From assembly GCA_964556895.1 (NCBI GenBank), contig CAZKYC010000011.1, forward strand, positions 1 to 64,000: DNA of 64,000 nucleotides, given 5' to 3'. Source of the stretch: Hinthialibacter sp964556895. Its GTDB lineage: Bacteria > Hinthialibacterota > Hinthialibacteria > Hinthialibacterales > Hinthialibacteraceae. The stretch's first letter is position 1; the number at the start of each line of letters is the position of its first letter. Below, piece after piece: positions 1-8,720 of this stretch. Position numbers and translations under genes: made by a program. The notes below the pieces were generated by a model. It ran no database searches and was not told the DNA's origin. It saw only the letters and a list, made by a program, of their open reading frames with translations.

Positions 1-271
1 TTCATAAAAAACACACCATCCGGTTTTGAAACAAAAGCGCTTCGGCGATTACTGGATATTCCGCCAACGAAATGTTGGGCAGCGAAGGTAAGGACAAGGC
101 CCTCGTTCATTTTGATGATCAAAGAATTAAACGAGAACGAAGCACGCGGCCAAATGACACCGTCGGACGGTGGGATTATGACGAGCGGTTGGTCCTGTCT
201 CTCGAAGCCGAATCAAACGAAGCCACATCGCTGACGCTTCGCCATTCTGCGTTGGTGAATTCGCTCAGCAT
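1..271 (-). pseudogene. possible broken gene running off the left edge
   Basis: On the minus strand an ATG at 271 opens a 31-residue frame that ends at a TAA at 176-178. A different frame, open from about 215 to the window edge, continues with protein-like sequence (it includes the stretch PLVIIPPSDGVIWPR). Joining the two needs one frameshift near 190-215. The putative start lies only a few bases from a family A repeat copy, so the gene may have lost its original 5' end. I do not recognise the protein. The plus-strand frame over the same bases (72-278) looks less protein-like. Confidence 0.25.
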
Positions 272-275
272 TTTA

Positions 276-383
276 TAGTGGTTGCCAGAATTATGTGCGG
301 ATTGAGTTTACGTAACTGTATCTATCGCTGTCCGCCGCGGCGGATTCAGGCGCGCTTTACGCACATTTTTTTGACAAACGCTC
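276..383. repeat. MITE-like repeat family A, full copy 1 (108 bp)
   Basis: This copy is nearly identical to 28601-28708 and is flanked by TA on both sides (274-275 and 384-385). The left end TAGTGGTTGCC and the reverse complement of the right end, GAGCGTTTGTC, form imperfect terminal inverted repeats that continue to a shared ATGTGCG. The centre carries a CCGCCGCGGCGG palindrome. There is no coding capacity. TA flanks are typical of IS630/mariner-type transposition; that assignment is inference. Confidence 0.75.
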
Positions 384-500
384 TAATTGATGAACAATTG
401 ATTGGGTCGATTTTGTTGTGATGAAAGAAATCAGCCGCCCCAACGACATCGTCGATTCATTCATCGCCCGGCTCGAGCCTCGGTGATTATTTGCTGAATC

Positions 501-1901
501 TTACTCTGAACTGATTGATCTCAGGTTGTGTTTGTTGATGAGGTCTTGAAGGTGGCGGCGGCTGATGCCGCCCATGAGCGCCGATTTGGTGACGTTGCCG
601 TCGTTGAGTTTCAACAGTTCATCTAAATAATGGCGCTCGAAGGCCTCGCGCGCTTTCTGAAACGAAAACTGGTTAGGGTCAAACAAGGCCGCCATCAGCG
701 GCGGCGCGCTTTCGACTGTAGGGGCCAAATGGTCAGGCAGGTCGCTTAACTCAATCACGCCGGTTTCGCGAAAAATCATGCAGCGCTGAATGATGTTCTC
801 AAGTTCGCGGACGTTGCCCGGCCAGTTGTGTTGAAGCAACAACCGCATGGCGTCGGGCGACACGCCTTCGACCGCGCGGTTCATCTTCTGGTTAAAGCGG
901 CGCACGAAATGTTCGGCCAACATGGGGATATCGCCCTCGCGTTCACGCAATGGCGGCAACTTGATCTCTAACACCGACAACCGAAAGAACAGGTCTTCGC
1001 GAAAGGCTTTCTTTTCGATGTCTTCGCGTAAGCCGCGATTGGTGGCGGCGACAACGCGAACGTCGACCGGCTTGGGCTTCACGCTGCCGATGCGGCGCAC
1101 TTCTTTTTGCTCCAACACGCGCAGGATTTTGACTTGAAGGTCCATCGGCAGGTCGCCGATCTCGTCTAAAAACAGCGTGCCGCCGTCAGCGGATTCGATC
1201 AGCCCAATCTTGCTTTGATGGGCGCCTGAAAATGAGCCTTTCTCGTGGCCAAACAGTTCGCTTTCGATCAGTTCGCGGGGCAAGGCGCCGCAATTGACCG
1301 CGACAAAGAGCCCTGGTTTTCGGTCAGACATTTGATGGATGGCGTTGGCGACCAGTTCTTTGCCCGAACCGCTTTCTCCCAGAATGAGCACCGTACTATC
1401 AGTGGGTGCAGCTTTTTCGATGAGGCGATAGAGCGACTGCATAGCCTGGCTGTGCCCGATCATTCCGCCCATTTGTTCGCGTTCTTCGAGAACGGACGAG
1501 AGATAGGCGTTGCGGTCGTGAAGACGCTTTCGCTCGACCGCGTTGTGGACGATATGTAAGACTTCGTCGTTGTTAAACGGCTTGGTGATATATTCGTAGG
1601 CGCCGCGCTTCATGGCGTTGACGGCGGTCTCGACCGCACCGAAGGCGGTCATCATCACCACGGAGGTTTGGGGCGAGCGCTCGCGCACACGGTCGAGCAG
1701 GGTGAGACCGTCCATGCCGGGCATGCGCACATCAAACATGGCGGCGTCAAACGAGAGTTCGTCAAATTTTTTGAGCGCTTCTTCGCCGCCATTGGCGGTC
1801 TCGACCAAGTAGCCTTCATCCGAAAGCAACCGCTTCAGGATGTGGCGCATGCCTTTTTCGTCATCGACGATTATGACCGAACCGCGGCGCAGCGAACTCA
1901 T
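501..1901 (-). CDS. sigma-54-dependent response regulator (NtrC family)
   Basis: A 466-residue transcription activator with receiver, AAA+ and Fis-type helix-turn-helix domains in order. The receiver has acidic pair D13/D14, phospho-acceptor D57, T85 and K107. The AAA+ domain has Walker A GESGSGKE (175-182) and Walker B TLFLDEIG (242-249). The DNA-binding helix pair lies at about 425-462. The sigma-54 contact loop, normally GAFTGA, reads GSFSGA (222-227), so the loop threonine is a serine. AAGGGACG precedes the ATG. No sensor kinase lies nearby, so the signal and regulon are unknown. It presumably activates sigma-54 promoters after phosphorylation. Whether it acts on the sigma-54-type promoter at 44791-44805 cannot be told from here. 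Confidence 0.95.
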   Translation of the reverse strand: MSSLRRGSVIIVDDEKGMRHILKRLLSDEGYLVETANGGEEALKKFDELSFDAAMFDVRMPGMDGLTLLDRVRERSPQTSVVMMTAFGAVETAVNAMKRGAYEYITKPFNNDEVLHIVHNAVERKRLHDRNAYLSSVLEEREQMGGMIGHSQAMQSLYRLIEKAAPTDSTVLILGESGSGKELVANAIHQMSDRKPGLFVAVNCGALPRELIESELFGHEKGSFSGAHQSKIGLIESADGGTLFLDEIGDLPMDLQVKILRVLEQKEVRRIGSVKPKPVDVRVVAATNRGLREDIEKKAFREDLFFRLSVLEIKLPPLREREGDIPMLAEHFVRRFNQKMNRAVEGVSPDAMRLLLQHNWPGNVRELENIIQRCMIFRETGVIELSDLPDHLAPTVESAPPLMAALFDPNQFSFQKAREAFERHYLDELLKLNDGNVTKSALMGGISRRHLQDLINKHNLRSISSE

Positions 1902-2056
1902 AGGCGTCCCTTCAAATCATTCATCACCCTAAGAGTAGTATAAAAGCAGCGCCCCGTATGTGGGAGGAAGAGAACGAGTGAACCATGAAAGCAGCCGTGC
2001 GCGTCAATAGCCATACACAGCCGCTTTTGTTAATTCGCAGCGATCAAATACTGCTT

Positions 2057-2575
2057 TCAATCAGTTTTATTCTGTTTGTTTTTTTCGCGGTTCATTGTAT
2101 CAGCGAGTTCTTTGGCTTTTTCGCTGAGTTTGGGCATGATATCCATCATGCGCTTTTGAGAAATCTGCATCGACCTCTGCATGAGTTCGGGCTGTTTCTT
2201 GATAAATGCTTTGCCAATGTCTGAAGAGTAAAACGCAATCGCGCCTTCCATTTCTTCTTTCGAAAACACTTCGGCGTAGAGGTTGATATAGTCTGTTTTC
2301 ATCGCGACCCAGCCCACTTCTTTCATGATGAAGTCCATCATGGTTTTCATGTGTTGGTTTGACTCATTGATTAATTCATCGGGCGCGCCCATTTGTTTCA
2401 TCTGCAAGGGGACCATATCTTTCATGATCTTGGTCAATTGGTCGGTGGTTTGAGGAACGTCCATCGCGATCAACAATTTCTCGGCCAACTCTTTTTCTGT
2501 GGGTTCAGCGACTTCGGCGATAGCGATTAGCGCGCAGGCGCTAAGGATGCAGGCGGCAAACAGTCTAATGTTCAT
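2057..2575 (-). CDS. DUF2059-like exported protein
   Basis: A 172-residue protein with an N-terminal signal peptide (about residues 1-22) followed by an all-helical region. It resembles DUF2059 proteins, whose role is unknown: paired helices, the segment SKEEMEGAIAFYSSDIGKAF, and a charged, lysine-rich C-terminus. I chose the ATG at 2575 because TAGGAGAA sits just upstream and because it puts the signal peptide at the very N-terminus; the longer frame to 2620 adds 15 residues with no ribosome site. It probably acts in the periplasm. The family call is from memory of its pattern, so it is moderately sure. Confidence 0.7.
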   Translation of the reverse strand: MNIRLFAACILSACALIAIAEVAEPTEKELAEKLLIAMDVPQTTDQLTKIMKDMVPLQMKQMGAPDELINESNQHMKTMMDFIMKEVGWVAMKTDYINLYAEVFSKEEMEGAIAFYSSDIGKAFIKKQPELMQRSMQISQKRMMDIMPKLSEKAKELADTMNREKNKQNKTD

Positions 2576-2652
2576 CAAAATTTCTCCTAAAACTCGGTTC
2601 GAGTTAATTGGTATGGACAAGCGTAGTATAAATCACCCTGAATCAATAGCGG

Positions 2653-3496
2653 TTAGTCTTCTTTGCCTTCAATCAAATGTTCAAGAACCTCATCTTTTAG
2701 AATGTATCCTGTAATCGTTTCACGGTCTTCTTGTTTGAATAAGGGGATGCGGGAAAAAATCAATTCATCCTGCTTGTCATAAAATTCCCGAAATGGCATT
2801 TTTCTGACGCGGCGACCACAACCGTGCGCGGCGTCATGATCTGGCGCGCACGGAAATGTTTGAGGTTTAGACTATTATGAATAAATTGGGTNNNNNNNNN
2901 NNNNNNNNNNNNNNNNNNNNNNNNNNNNNNNNNNNNNNNNNNNNNNNNNNNNNNNNNNNNNNNNNNNNNNNNNNNNNNNNNNNNNNNNNNNCGAGAAAGT
3001 CAGAACGCGAAAACGCGCTCTTGCCCTTGTCGGCGTAAAACATCGCGGTGAAGACCTGGCAGATCCAAACCAGGGGCGCCAACACGACAACCAACACGGA
3101 CAACGAATGGACCGTAAACGTCGCTACCCTTCGCCATTGGGTGGCGCCAATGGTTTTGGGAATGATTTCTGAGAGAATCAAAATCGCCGCGGTCATAGCG
3201 ATGGGCACGACGACTCCCGTGATGAGTGGATTGCTTTCCGCCCAGATTTTGGTGGCTTGTTGGCCTACGCCAATGGCGCCGACGGTGTGAGCGATGGTAT
3301 TTAAACTGAGGATGGCGGCAAGGGGCTTGTCGACATTTTGTTTGAATTGCTGAAGGCGGGGGCCAACGGTGCTGTCTTCGTTTAATTTGACCTGCATATA
3401 AGATGGCGTAATGCTAAGCAGCACCGCTTCCCACAACGAACATAAAAAAGAAAAAATGATCGAGATGGCAAAATACAATACCAGCATTGAAATCAT
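2653..3496 (-). CDS. CNNM (DUF21)/CBS-domain transporter, interrupted by assembly gap and a one-base frameshift
   Basis: Residues 1-168 form the membrane CNNM/DUF21 domain, with four hydrophobic segments and ILILSEIIPKTIGA, of the CorC/HlyC-like ion transporter family. The frame then enters the N run. Beyond the gap the minus strand continues with a CBS region, NLKHFRARQIMTPRTVVV, in one frame. It then switches frame to FSRIPLFKQEDRETITGYI and ends at a stop at 2653-2655. The switch falls in a run of five A (minus strand) near 2795-2800. One extra A would restore a continuous, family-like CBS domain. A sequencing or assembly error beside the gap is the simplest reading, but true decay is possible. 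AAGGG precedes the start. Confidence 0.8.
2892..2991. other. assembly gap (100 N)
   Basis: Exactly 100 N, a usual placeholder length for a gap of unknown size. It lies inside the CNNM/CBS gene. Proteins of this family usually have about 30-60 residues between the membrane domain and the first CBS motif, so the true gap is probably short. Confidence 0.99.
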
Positions 3497-3591
3497 CTAT
3501 CGCCCTTTCAATGAACGCCGTGTAGATGCATTGTATCGGCCCGAACCAGCAAACAAATATTATGTTGACATAAACAATTCTTCGATGGGGC

Positions 3592-4794
3592 CTACATGGC
3601 TTCAACGTTATAGCCCATGCGGCGCAGGGCGGCGGCGACCTCTTCGATATGGTCGGGGCCGCGGGTTTCGAGGGTGAGATCAAGATAGGTCTTTCCTAGC
3701 GGCGCGTCAAAAAACGATCGGTTGTGATAGACCTCAACCACATTGGCTTTGAGTGTTGAGACGCATTCAGACACAATCGCCAACTGGCCGGGGATGTCTA
3801 ACAATTCGATGCGCAGCCGCGCCATACGCCCATCTTTGATGAGGCCGCGTTCGATGATGCGCGATAAGAGGTTCAGATCAATGTTGCCGCCCGACAAGAC
3901 AATCACGACGCGCTTGCCTTTGAGGTTGAGGCTGCGAAACATCAGCGCCGCCAGGCCGACCGCGCCGGAGCCTTCGACCAGGGTCTTTTCAATATCGAGC
4001 AACATGATGACCGCCGCCGCGATCTCTTCTTCTTCAACCGTGACGATGTCATCGACGTAGTGTTGAACGGCTTTCAATGTATGCGTCCCTGGTTGTTTGA
4101 CGATGATGCCGTCAGCGATTGAAGCGTATACAGGAACGTTGACCGGATAGCCCGCGTCAACCGAGGCCTTCATTGACGGCGCGTTGGCGGCCTCGACGCC
4201 GATGATCTCACACTCGGGGCGTTGCTCTTTGACCGCGCAGGCGATGCCCGAAATCAGGCCGCCGCCGCCGATGGGGACAATCACCGCGTCGGGCTGGGCG
4301 TCGTCGAGAATCTCAAGCCCGATGGTGCCCTGCCCGGCGATGATGCGCTCATCGTCGAAGGGGTGAATAAAGACATAGCCCTTGTCGTCAGACAACTCCA
4401 TCGCCTTGGCACAGGCTTCGTCATAGTTGATTCCGTGTAGGATCACCTCGGCGCCAAACCGCTTGGTCGAAGTCACTTTGGTGAGCGGCGTGTTTTCGGG
4501 CATGACAATAGCGGCGTGAGACTTCATCCGTCCGGCGTGATAGGCGACGCCCTGGGCGTGGTTGCCCGCGCTGGCAGCCACGACGCCGCGCTGGCGCTCT
4601 TCGGGAGATAGTTGAAGCAGTGTGTTTAACGCGCCGCGCTCTTTGAACGCTCCGGTCATCTGAAGGTTTTCGAGTTTCAACAAGATGCGGCTTCCCGTGA
4701 TGTCGCCCAGCGTCTGTGACGGGACGCAGGGCGAATGATAAATCGAACCTTGAATGCGCGCTTGGGCGTCGCGAATGTCCTTTAGCGTAACCAT
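3592..4794 (-). CDS. ilvA: threonine ammonia-lyase (threonine dehydratase) with ACT domain
   Basis: A 400-residue PLP enzyme that deaminates threonine to 2-oxobutanoate, the first step of isoleucine synthesis. The Schiff-base lysine is K51 in TGAFKERGA. SAGNHAQG (75-82) and the phosphate-binding PIGGGGL loop are present. The C-terminal ~75 residues form one ACT-like domain (LDIPGQLAIVSE onward). This is the ~400-residue architecture with a single ACT domain, shorter than E. coli IlvA. It starts 18 bp after leuS ends on the same strand, so the two are probably co-transcribed. No other isoleucine genes are in the window. A catabolic (TdcB-type) role cannot be excluded. Confidence 0.93.
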   Translation of the reverse strand: MVTLKDIRDAQARIQGSIYHSPCVPSQTLGDITGSRILLKLENLQMTGAFKERGALNTLLQLSPEERQRGVVAASAGNHAQGVAYHAGRMKSHAAIVMPENTPLTKVTSTKRFGAEVILHGINYDEACAKAMELSDDKGYVFIHPFDDERIIAGQGTIGLEILDDAQPDAVIVPIGGGGLISGIACAVKEQRPECEIIGVEAANAPSMKASVDAGYPVNVPVYASIADGIIVKQPGTHTLKAVQHYVDDIVTVEEEEIAAAVIMLLDIEKTLVEGSGAVGLAALMFRSLNLKGKRVVIVLSGGNIDLNLLSRIIERGLIKDGRMARLRIELLDIPGQLAIVSECVSTLKANVVEVYHNRSFFDAPLGKTYLDLTLETRGPDHIEEVAAALRRMGYNVEAM

Positions 4795-4812
4795 GAAAAA
4801 GAGCGTTCCTTC

Positions 4813-7347
4813 TTATACGACAACGTTCATGAGTCTTCCGGGCACAAAGATTTTTTTACGCGGTTCTTTGCCTTCGAGCCAGCGGTTGATGTTGGGTTGG
4901 TCGAGCGCCGCCTGCCAGATGGCGTCTTGGTCGGCGTCGGCGGCGACTTCGACGGCGCCGCGCACCTTGCCGTTGACCTGCACGGCAATCTTTACCGTAT
5001 CCACTTGAAGCCACTGCGGGTCATGTTTGGGCCAGGCGTTGTGCATGACCAAGCCGTCGCCGCCGATGGTTTCCCACAGTTCTTCGCACAAATGAGGCGC
5101 CATGGGGGAAAGCAGATGAAGCAACGCTCGCGCGGCTTCGTCAAACGCGACAAAGTCTGACGCGGTGATGGCGCCGTCTGCCGTAAAACGGTACATCTCG
5201 TTGACGAGTTCCATGATCTTGGCGATGGAGGTGTTTAACCCCAAGCGGTCTTGAATGTCAGTGGTCACGCCTGCGATCGTTTTGTGGGTCATACGGCGCA
5301 GGTCTTTGGCGGCGCCTGAGAGTTCGCCATTCGGCGCGGGCGGCGTCTTGAGCGCGTCGGCGTATTTCATCACCAAGCGATAAACCCGGTCGACAAACCG
5401 GGCGGAACCAATCACACCTTCGTCGCTCCATTCGAGGTCGCGTTCGGGCGGCGAGGTAAACAGAATAAACAACCGCGCCGCGTCGGCGCCGTAGTTGTCG
5501 ATGATCTCGCTGGGGTCGACCACGTTGCCTTTTGATTTTGACATCTTAGCGCCGTCTTTGGTGACCATGCCCTGGGTGACCAGTTTGGCGAACGGCTCGT
5601 CGGCGTTCACCAGGCCCAGATCGCGAACCACCTTCGTGAAAAACCGCGAATAGAGCAGATGAAGCACGGCGTGTTCGACCCCGCCGATGTAGAGGTCGAC
5701 GGGCATCCACTCATTCGCCTTGGCGGCGTCAAACGCCGCACTATCGTTGCGCGCGTCGATGTAGCGTAAGAAATACCAGGACGAATCCCAAAAGGTGTCG
5801 ATGGTGTCGGTTTCGCGCCGGGCTTCGCCGCCGCAGGATGGGCAGTCAACCTTGTAGAATTCTTCCATACGAGTCAGCGGCGAACCTTCGCCGGTTATTT
5901 CAACTTCAGTCGGCAGTTCAACCGGCAGGTTCTCATCGGGTACAGGCACAGCGCCGCATTTGTCGCAATGCACCAGCGGGATGGGCATGCCCCAATAGCG
6001 TTGACGTGAGACGCCCCAATCGCGCAGACGGTAATTGACCGTCGCCCGGCCGATGCCTTTTTCGTCCATCCAGGCGATGACGGCTTTCTTGCCTTTCTGG
6101 TTTGGCGTTCCGTCAAACTGTTGGGAGTTGACCATCATGCCTTCGCCTTCCCAGGCTTCGGTCATGTCGTCGGCGCTGTCAAACTCAGCGTCTTTGGGCT
6201 TGATGACCAGCCGCATGGGCAGGCCGTATTCTTTGGCGAACAAAAAGTCGCGCTGGTCGTGAGTGGGCACCGCCATAATCGCGCCTGTACCATACTCAAC
6301 CAAGACATAGTTAGCGATCCAGATGGGCGTTTTCTCATCATTGACCGGGTTGATCGCATACGCGCCGGTGAAGACGCCTTCTTTTTTTGTTGCGTCATCA
6401 GTGCGTTGGGTTTTGTCCATCTGGGTGACTTTGTCGATAAAAGCGCGGCACTCAGGCTCCTGCTGTTGCCCTGAAATAATCTTCTCAACCAATGGGTGCT
6501 CTGGCGCAAGCACCATGTAAGTGGCGCCAAAGATGGTGTCAGGCCGCGTAGTAAAAACGGGGATCTCCTCCCCCGCCTGGGCGCCGTCCGCCACGCGAAA
6601 GAGAATCTCGGCGCCTTCAGAGCGGCCAATCCAGTTGCGCTGCATGACCACGACCTTGTTGGGCCAGTCGGTGAGTTTATCGAGGTCGGCCAACAGTTCT
6701 TCGGCGTAGTCAGTGATGCGAATAAACCACTGGGGCATGTGTTTTTGAACGACGACCGAGTCGCATCGCCAACACAGACCGTTCACGACCTGCTCATTCG
6801 CCAACACGGTATGACAGTCTGAGCACCAGTTGAGCATGCCCTCTTTTCGGTAAACCAGGCCTTTCTTAAAGAACTGGAGAAACAGCCACTGCCCCCATTT
6901 GTAATAGCCTTCATGACAGGTCGCGACCTCGCGCTCCCAGTCGTAGGAGAGGCCGAGAGCGCGCTGTTGCTGCCCCATTTCGCGAATGTTGTTAAACGTC
7001 CATTTGGCGGGGGGGACCTTATTTTTAATCGCCGCGTTTTCGGCGGGCAGGCCAAACGCGTCATAGCCCATCGGGTGGAGTACGCGATGGCCTTTCATGC
7101 GGTAATAGCGCGCCATGACGTCGCCGATGGCGTAGTTTCTCAAGTGGCCCATGTGTAATTTTCCCGATGGGTAGGGGAACATCTCCAGGCAGTAGAACTT
7201 GGGCTTGTCGCCGTCGTCTTCGGTGGCGAAGGCGCGGGCGTCTTGCCAGCGCTGCTGCCACTTCGGCTCAGCGGCCTGGTAGGGAAAATGGTCGATGGTT
7301 TCAGCGGCCGGCTTGATGACGGCGTCGGCGGCGTTTGAAGATGACAT
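4813..7347 (-). CDS. leuS: leucyl-tRNA synthetase
   Basis: An 844-residue class I synthetase that charges tRNA-Leu. The HIGH motif is HMGH at 65-68 and the KMSKS loop is at 601-605. The inserted editing domain occupies about 225-420 with the conserved TTRPDTIFGATYMV. A cysteine-rich zinc-knuckle-like segment (CDKCG followed by CPSCG) lies near 460-510. The C-terminal anticodon-binding helices and small end domain with VQVNGKVRG are complete. Length is normal for a bacterial LeuRS. AGAGGAAC lies upstream of the ATG. It leads a probable two-gene unit with ilvA. Confidence 0.98.
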   Translation of the reverse strand: MSSSNAADAVIKPAAETIDHFPYQAAEPKWQQRWQDARAFATEDDGDKPKFYCLEMFPYPSGKLHMGHLRNYAIGDVMARYYRMKGHRVLHPMGYDAFGLPAENAAIKNKVPPAKWTFNNIREMGQQQRALGLSYDWEREVATCHEGYYKWGQWLFLQFFKKGLVYRKEGMLNWCSDCHTVLANEQVVNGLCWRCDSVVVQKHMPQWFIRITDYAEELLADLDKLTDWPNKVVVMQRNWIGRSEGAEILFRVADGAQAGEEIPVFTTRPDTIFGATYMVLAPEHPLVEKIISGQQQEPECRAFIDKVTQMDKTQRTDDATKKEGVFTGAYAINPVNDEKTPIWIANYVLVEYGTGAIMAVPTHDQRDFLFAKEYGLPMRLVIKPKDAEFDSADDMTEAWEGEGMMVNSQQFDGTPNQKGKKAVIAWMDEKGIGRATVNYRLRDWGVSRQRYWGMPIPLVHCDKCGAVPVPDENLPVELPTEVEITGEGSPLTRMEEFYKVDCPSCGGEARRETDTIDTFWDSSWYFLRYIDARNDSAAFDAAKANEWMPVDLYIGGVEHAVLHLLYSRFFTKVVRDLGLVNADEPFAKLVTQGMVTKDGAKMSKSKGNVVDPSEIIDNYGADAARLFILFTSPPERDLEWSDEGVIGSARFVDRVYRLVMKYADALKTPPAPNGELSGAAKDLRRMTHKTIAGVTTDIQDRLGLNTSIAKIMELVNEMYRFTADGAITASDFVAFDEAARALLHLLSPMAPHLCEELWETIGGDGLVMHNAWPKHDPQWLQVDTVKIAVQVNGKVRGAVEVAADADQDAIWQAALDQPNINRWLEGKEPRKKIFVPGRLMNVVV

Positions 7348-7488
7348 GAAGTTCCTCTCAGATCGATTGGTTGGTTAAATCGTATTGTCTAAAATGAATG
7401 ACAAGTATTGTAGAAGTGGGGCGCGGCGCGGCGAAGGTGGAGCAACGGGTGAAAAATTCGAGGGTATTGTTATTCAAGACGCAGCGTG

Positions 7489-7559
7489 CGGCATGGGCGC
7501 AACTCGGCTCGCGTCAGTGCGGCTCCGCCCTGTTGTAGGGATGCAGCGCGCTGCGCCCG
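7489..7559. repeat. degenerate copy of the dispersed hairpin repeat
   Basis: The left part, GGCATGGGCGCAACTCGGCT, and the following CAGTGCGGCTCCGCC match the hairpin core found at 15891-15966 and elsewhere. The right half is replaced by unrelated sequence around GCAGCGCGCTGC, which recurs at about 9450-9461. GGGCGCA near the left and TGCGCCC at the right still pair. It fills the gap between leuS and the convergently read end of neuB. Confidence 0.5.
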
Positions 7560-7606
7560 AATTTTACTATCGGGTGTTTTCCACGGGCGAATTACTCACC
7601 AAGCGC

Positions 7607-8602
7607 TTATTGAAAATCTTCGGGCTTGAGGGCGCATTGCGAGCCAATGTCATGCGTCAATGTCTTGCCGACATACTCATCCAATTTCTCAGCGGAGATG
7701 GGGCCAAGCGGGCGGCGCACCAACACGTCGTTGCGGCCTAAGACCTCGCCCGCTTTTAGATAACGGCGCGCATACAACGCCCGGCGGGCGATAGTCTCGA
7801 TGGGGCGTTCGGTTTCTTGAACGCTTTTTTCCGGGCGCCCTAACACTTGTTCCGTCGTACGAATCGATGCGACCAGACGCTTTAATTCATCCGGGTCGGA
7901 TGAGAAAAAGTGGTCCCAACCCGGTAGGTTTTTTGACAAGGTGAAGTGTTTTTCAACTATACACGCGCCCAGCGCGACTGCCGCTAACGCCGCCTCGACG
8001 CCCGTAGTGTGGTCAGAGTAGCCAATTGGAACATGGAATTTCTCACGCAACGCCGACACTGCGCTGACCCGCGCCGACTCAGGCGGGCAGGGGTAACTCG
8101 ACACGCAATGAAGCAAGGCGAACTCGGCGTTGGCTTCATGCAGCACTGCTACAGCAGCGTCGACCTGGGTAGGCGTCGACATACCTGTAGAGAGAACCAT
8201 CGGCCGTTGTTTGGACGCGACAAACCGTAAGAAGTCTAAGTGGGTCAACTCGCCCGAACCAATCTTAAACGCGGGGACGCCCAATTCAAACAACAGGTCG
8301 GCGCTGATTTCGTCGAAGGGCGTCGAAAGCAACATGACGCCGCGCTGATCAGCAATTCGGCGCAGGTCGTTGTAGACGTCGCGGCTTAGCTGCATACGCT
8401 CAAATTTGTCGTATTCGGGGTGGTCGGGGGCGAAGAGTTCGTGAGTGAGGTAGGTCTGAAATTTGACCGCGTCCACGCCGCAGTCGGCGGCGACCTCGAT
8501 CAGTTGCGCCGCCATTTCGGGCATGCCGTTATGGTTCAGGCCCGCTTCAGCAATGATGAAGCAGGGGCTGCCGTCGCCGATGTGTTTGTCGCCAATTTTC
8601 AC
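7607..8602 (-). CDS. neuB: N-acetylneuraminate synthase family protein (sialic/nonulosonic acid synthase)
   Basis: A 331-residue enzyme that condenses phosphoenolpyruvate with an N-acetylated hexosamine to form a nonulosonic acid for surface glycans. The N-terminal TIM-barrel NeuB domain shows IIAEAGLNHNG (16-26), VKFQTY, KIGSGELTHLDFL and the GYSDHT motif. The C-terminal ~60 residues form an SAF-type antifreeze-like domain (ARRALYARRYLKAGEVL onward). Substrate (ManNAc, legionaminic or pseudaminic precursor) cannot be assigned from sequence alone. No CMP-sugar synthetase or epimerase gene accompanies it here, which is unusual. It is divergent from the LOG-family gene at 8721. Confidence 0.9.
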   Translation of the reverse strand: MKIGDKHIGDGSPCFIIAEAGLNHNGMPEMAAQLIEVAADCGVDAVKFQTYLTHELFAPDHPEYDKFERMQLSRDVYNDLRRIADQRGVMLLSTPFDEISADLLFELGVPAFKIGSGELTHLDFLRFVASKQRPMVLSTGMSTPTQVDAAVAVLHEANAEFALLHCVSSYPCPPESARVSAVSALREKFHVPIGYSDHTTGVEAALAAVALGACIVEKHFTLSKNLPGWDHFFSSDPDELKRLVASIRTTEQVLGRPEKSVQETERPIETIARRALYARRYLKAGEVLGRNDVLVRRPLGPISAEKLDEYVGKTLTHDIGSQCALKPEDFQ

Positions 8603-8720
8603 GGTCGTTCTCCCAAGGCCGCCATGCCCAGACAGGCTGAATTTCGACCATCTATACGATACAATACTCTACATTCAGACGCAATCAAACAGTCTTGATG
8701 GATTCAATGTGGAGATTCTG

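Noticed and set aside
72..278. 68-residue plus-strand open frame at the left edge
   Set aside because: No ribosome site, unnatural composition, ends at the family A repeat; the opposite strand reads more like protein.
8463..8720. N-terminal extension of the LOG-family protein
   Set aside because: Overlaps the neuB 5' end, composition unlike the family, and a well-placed GGAG supports the ATG at 8721.
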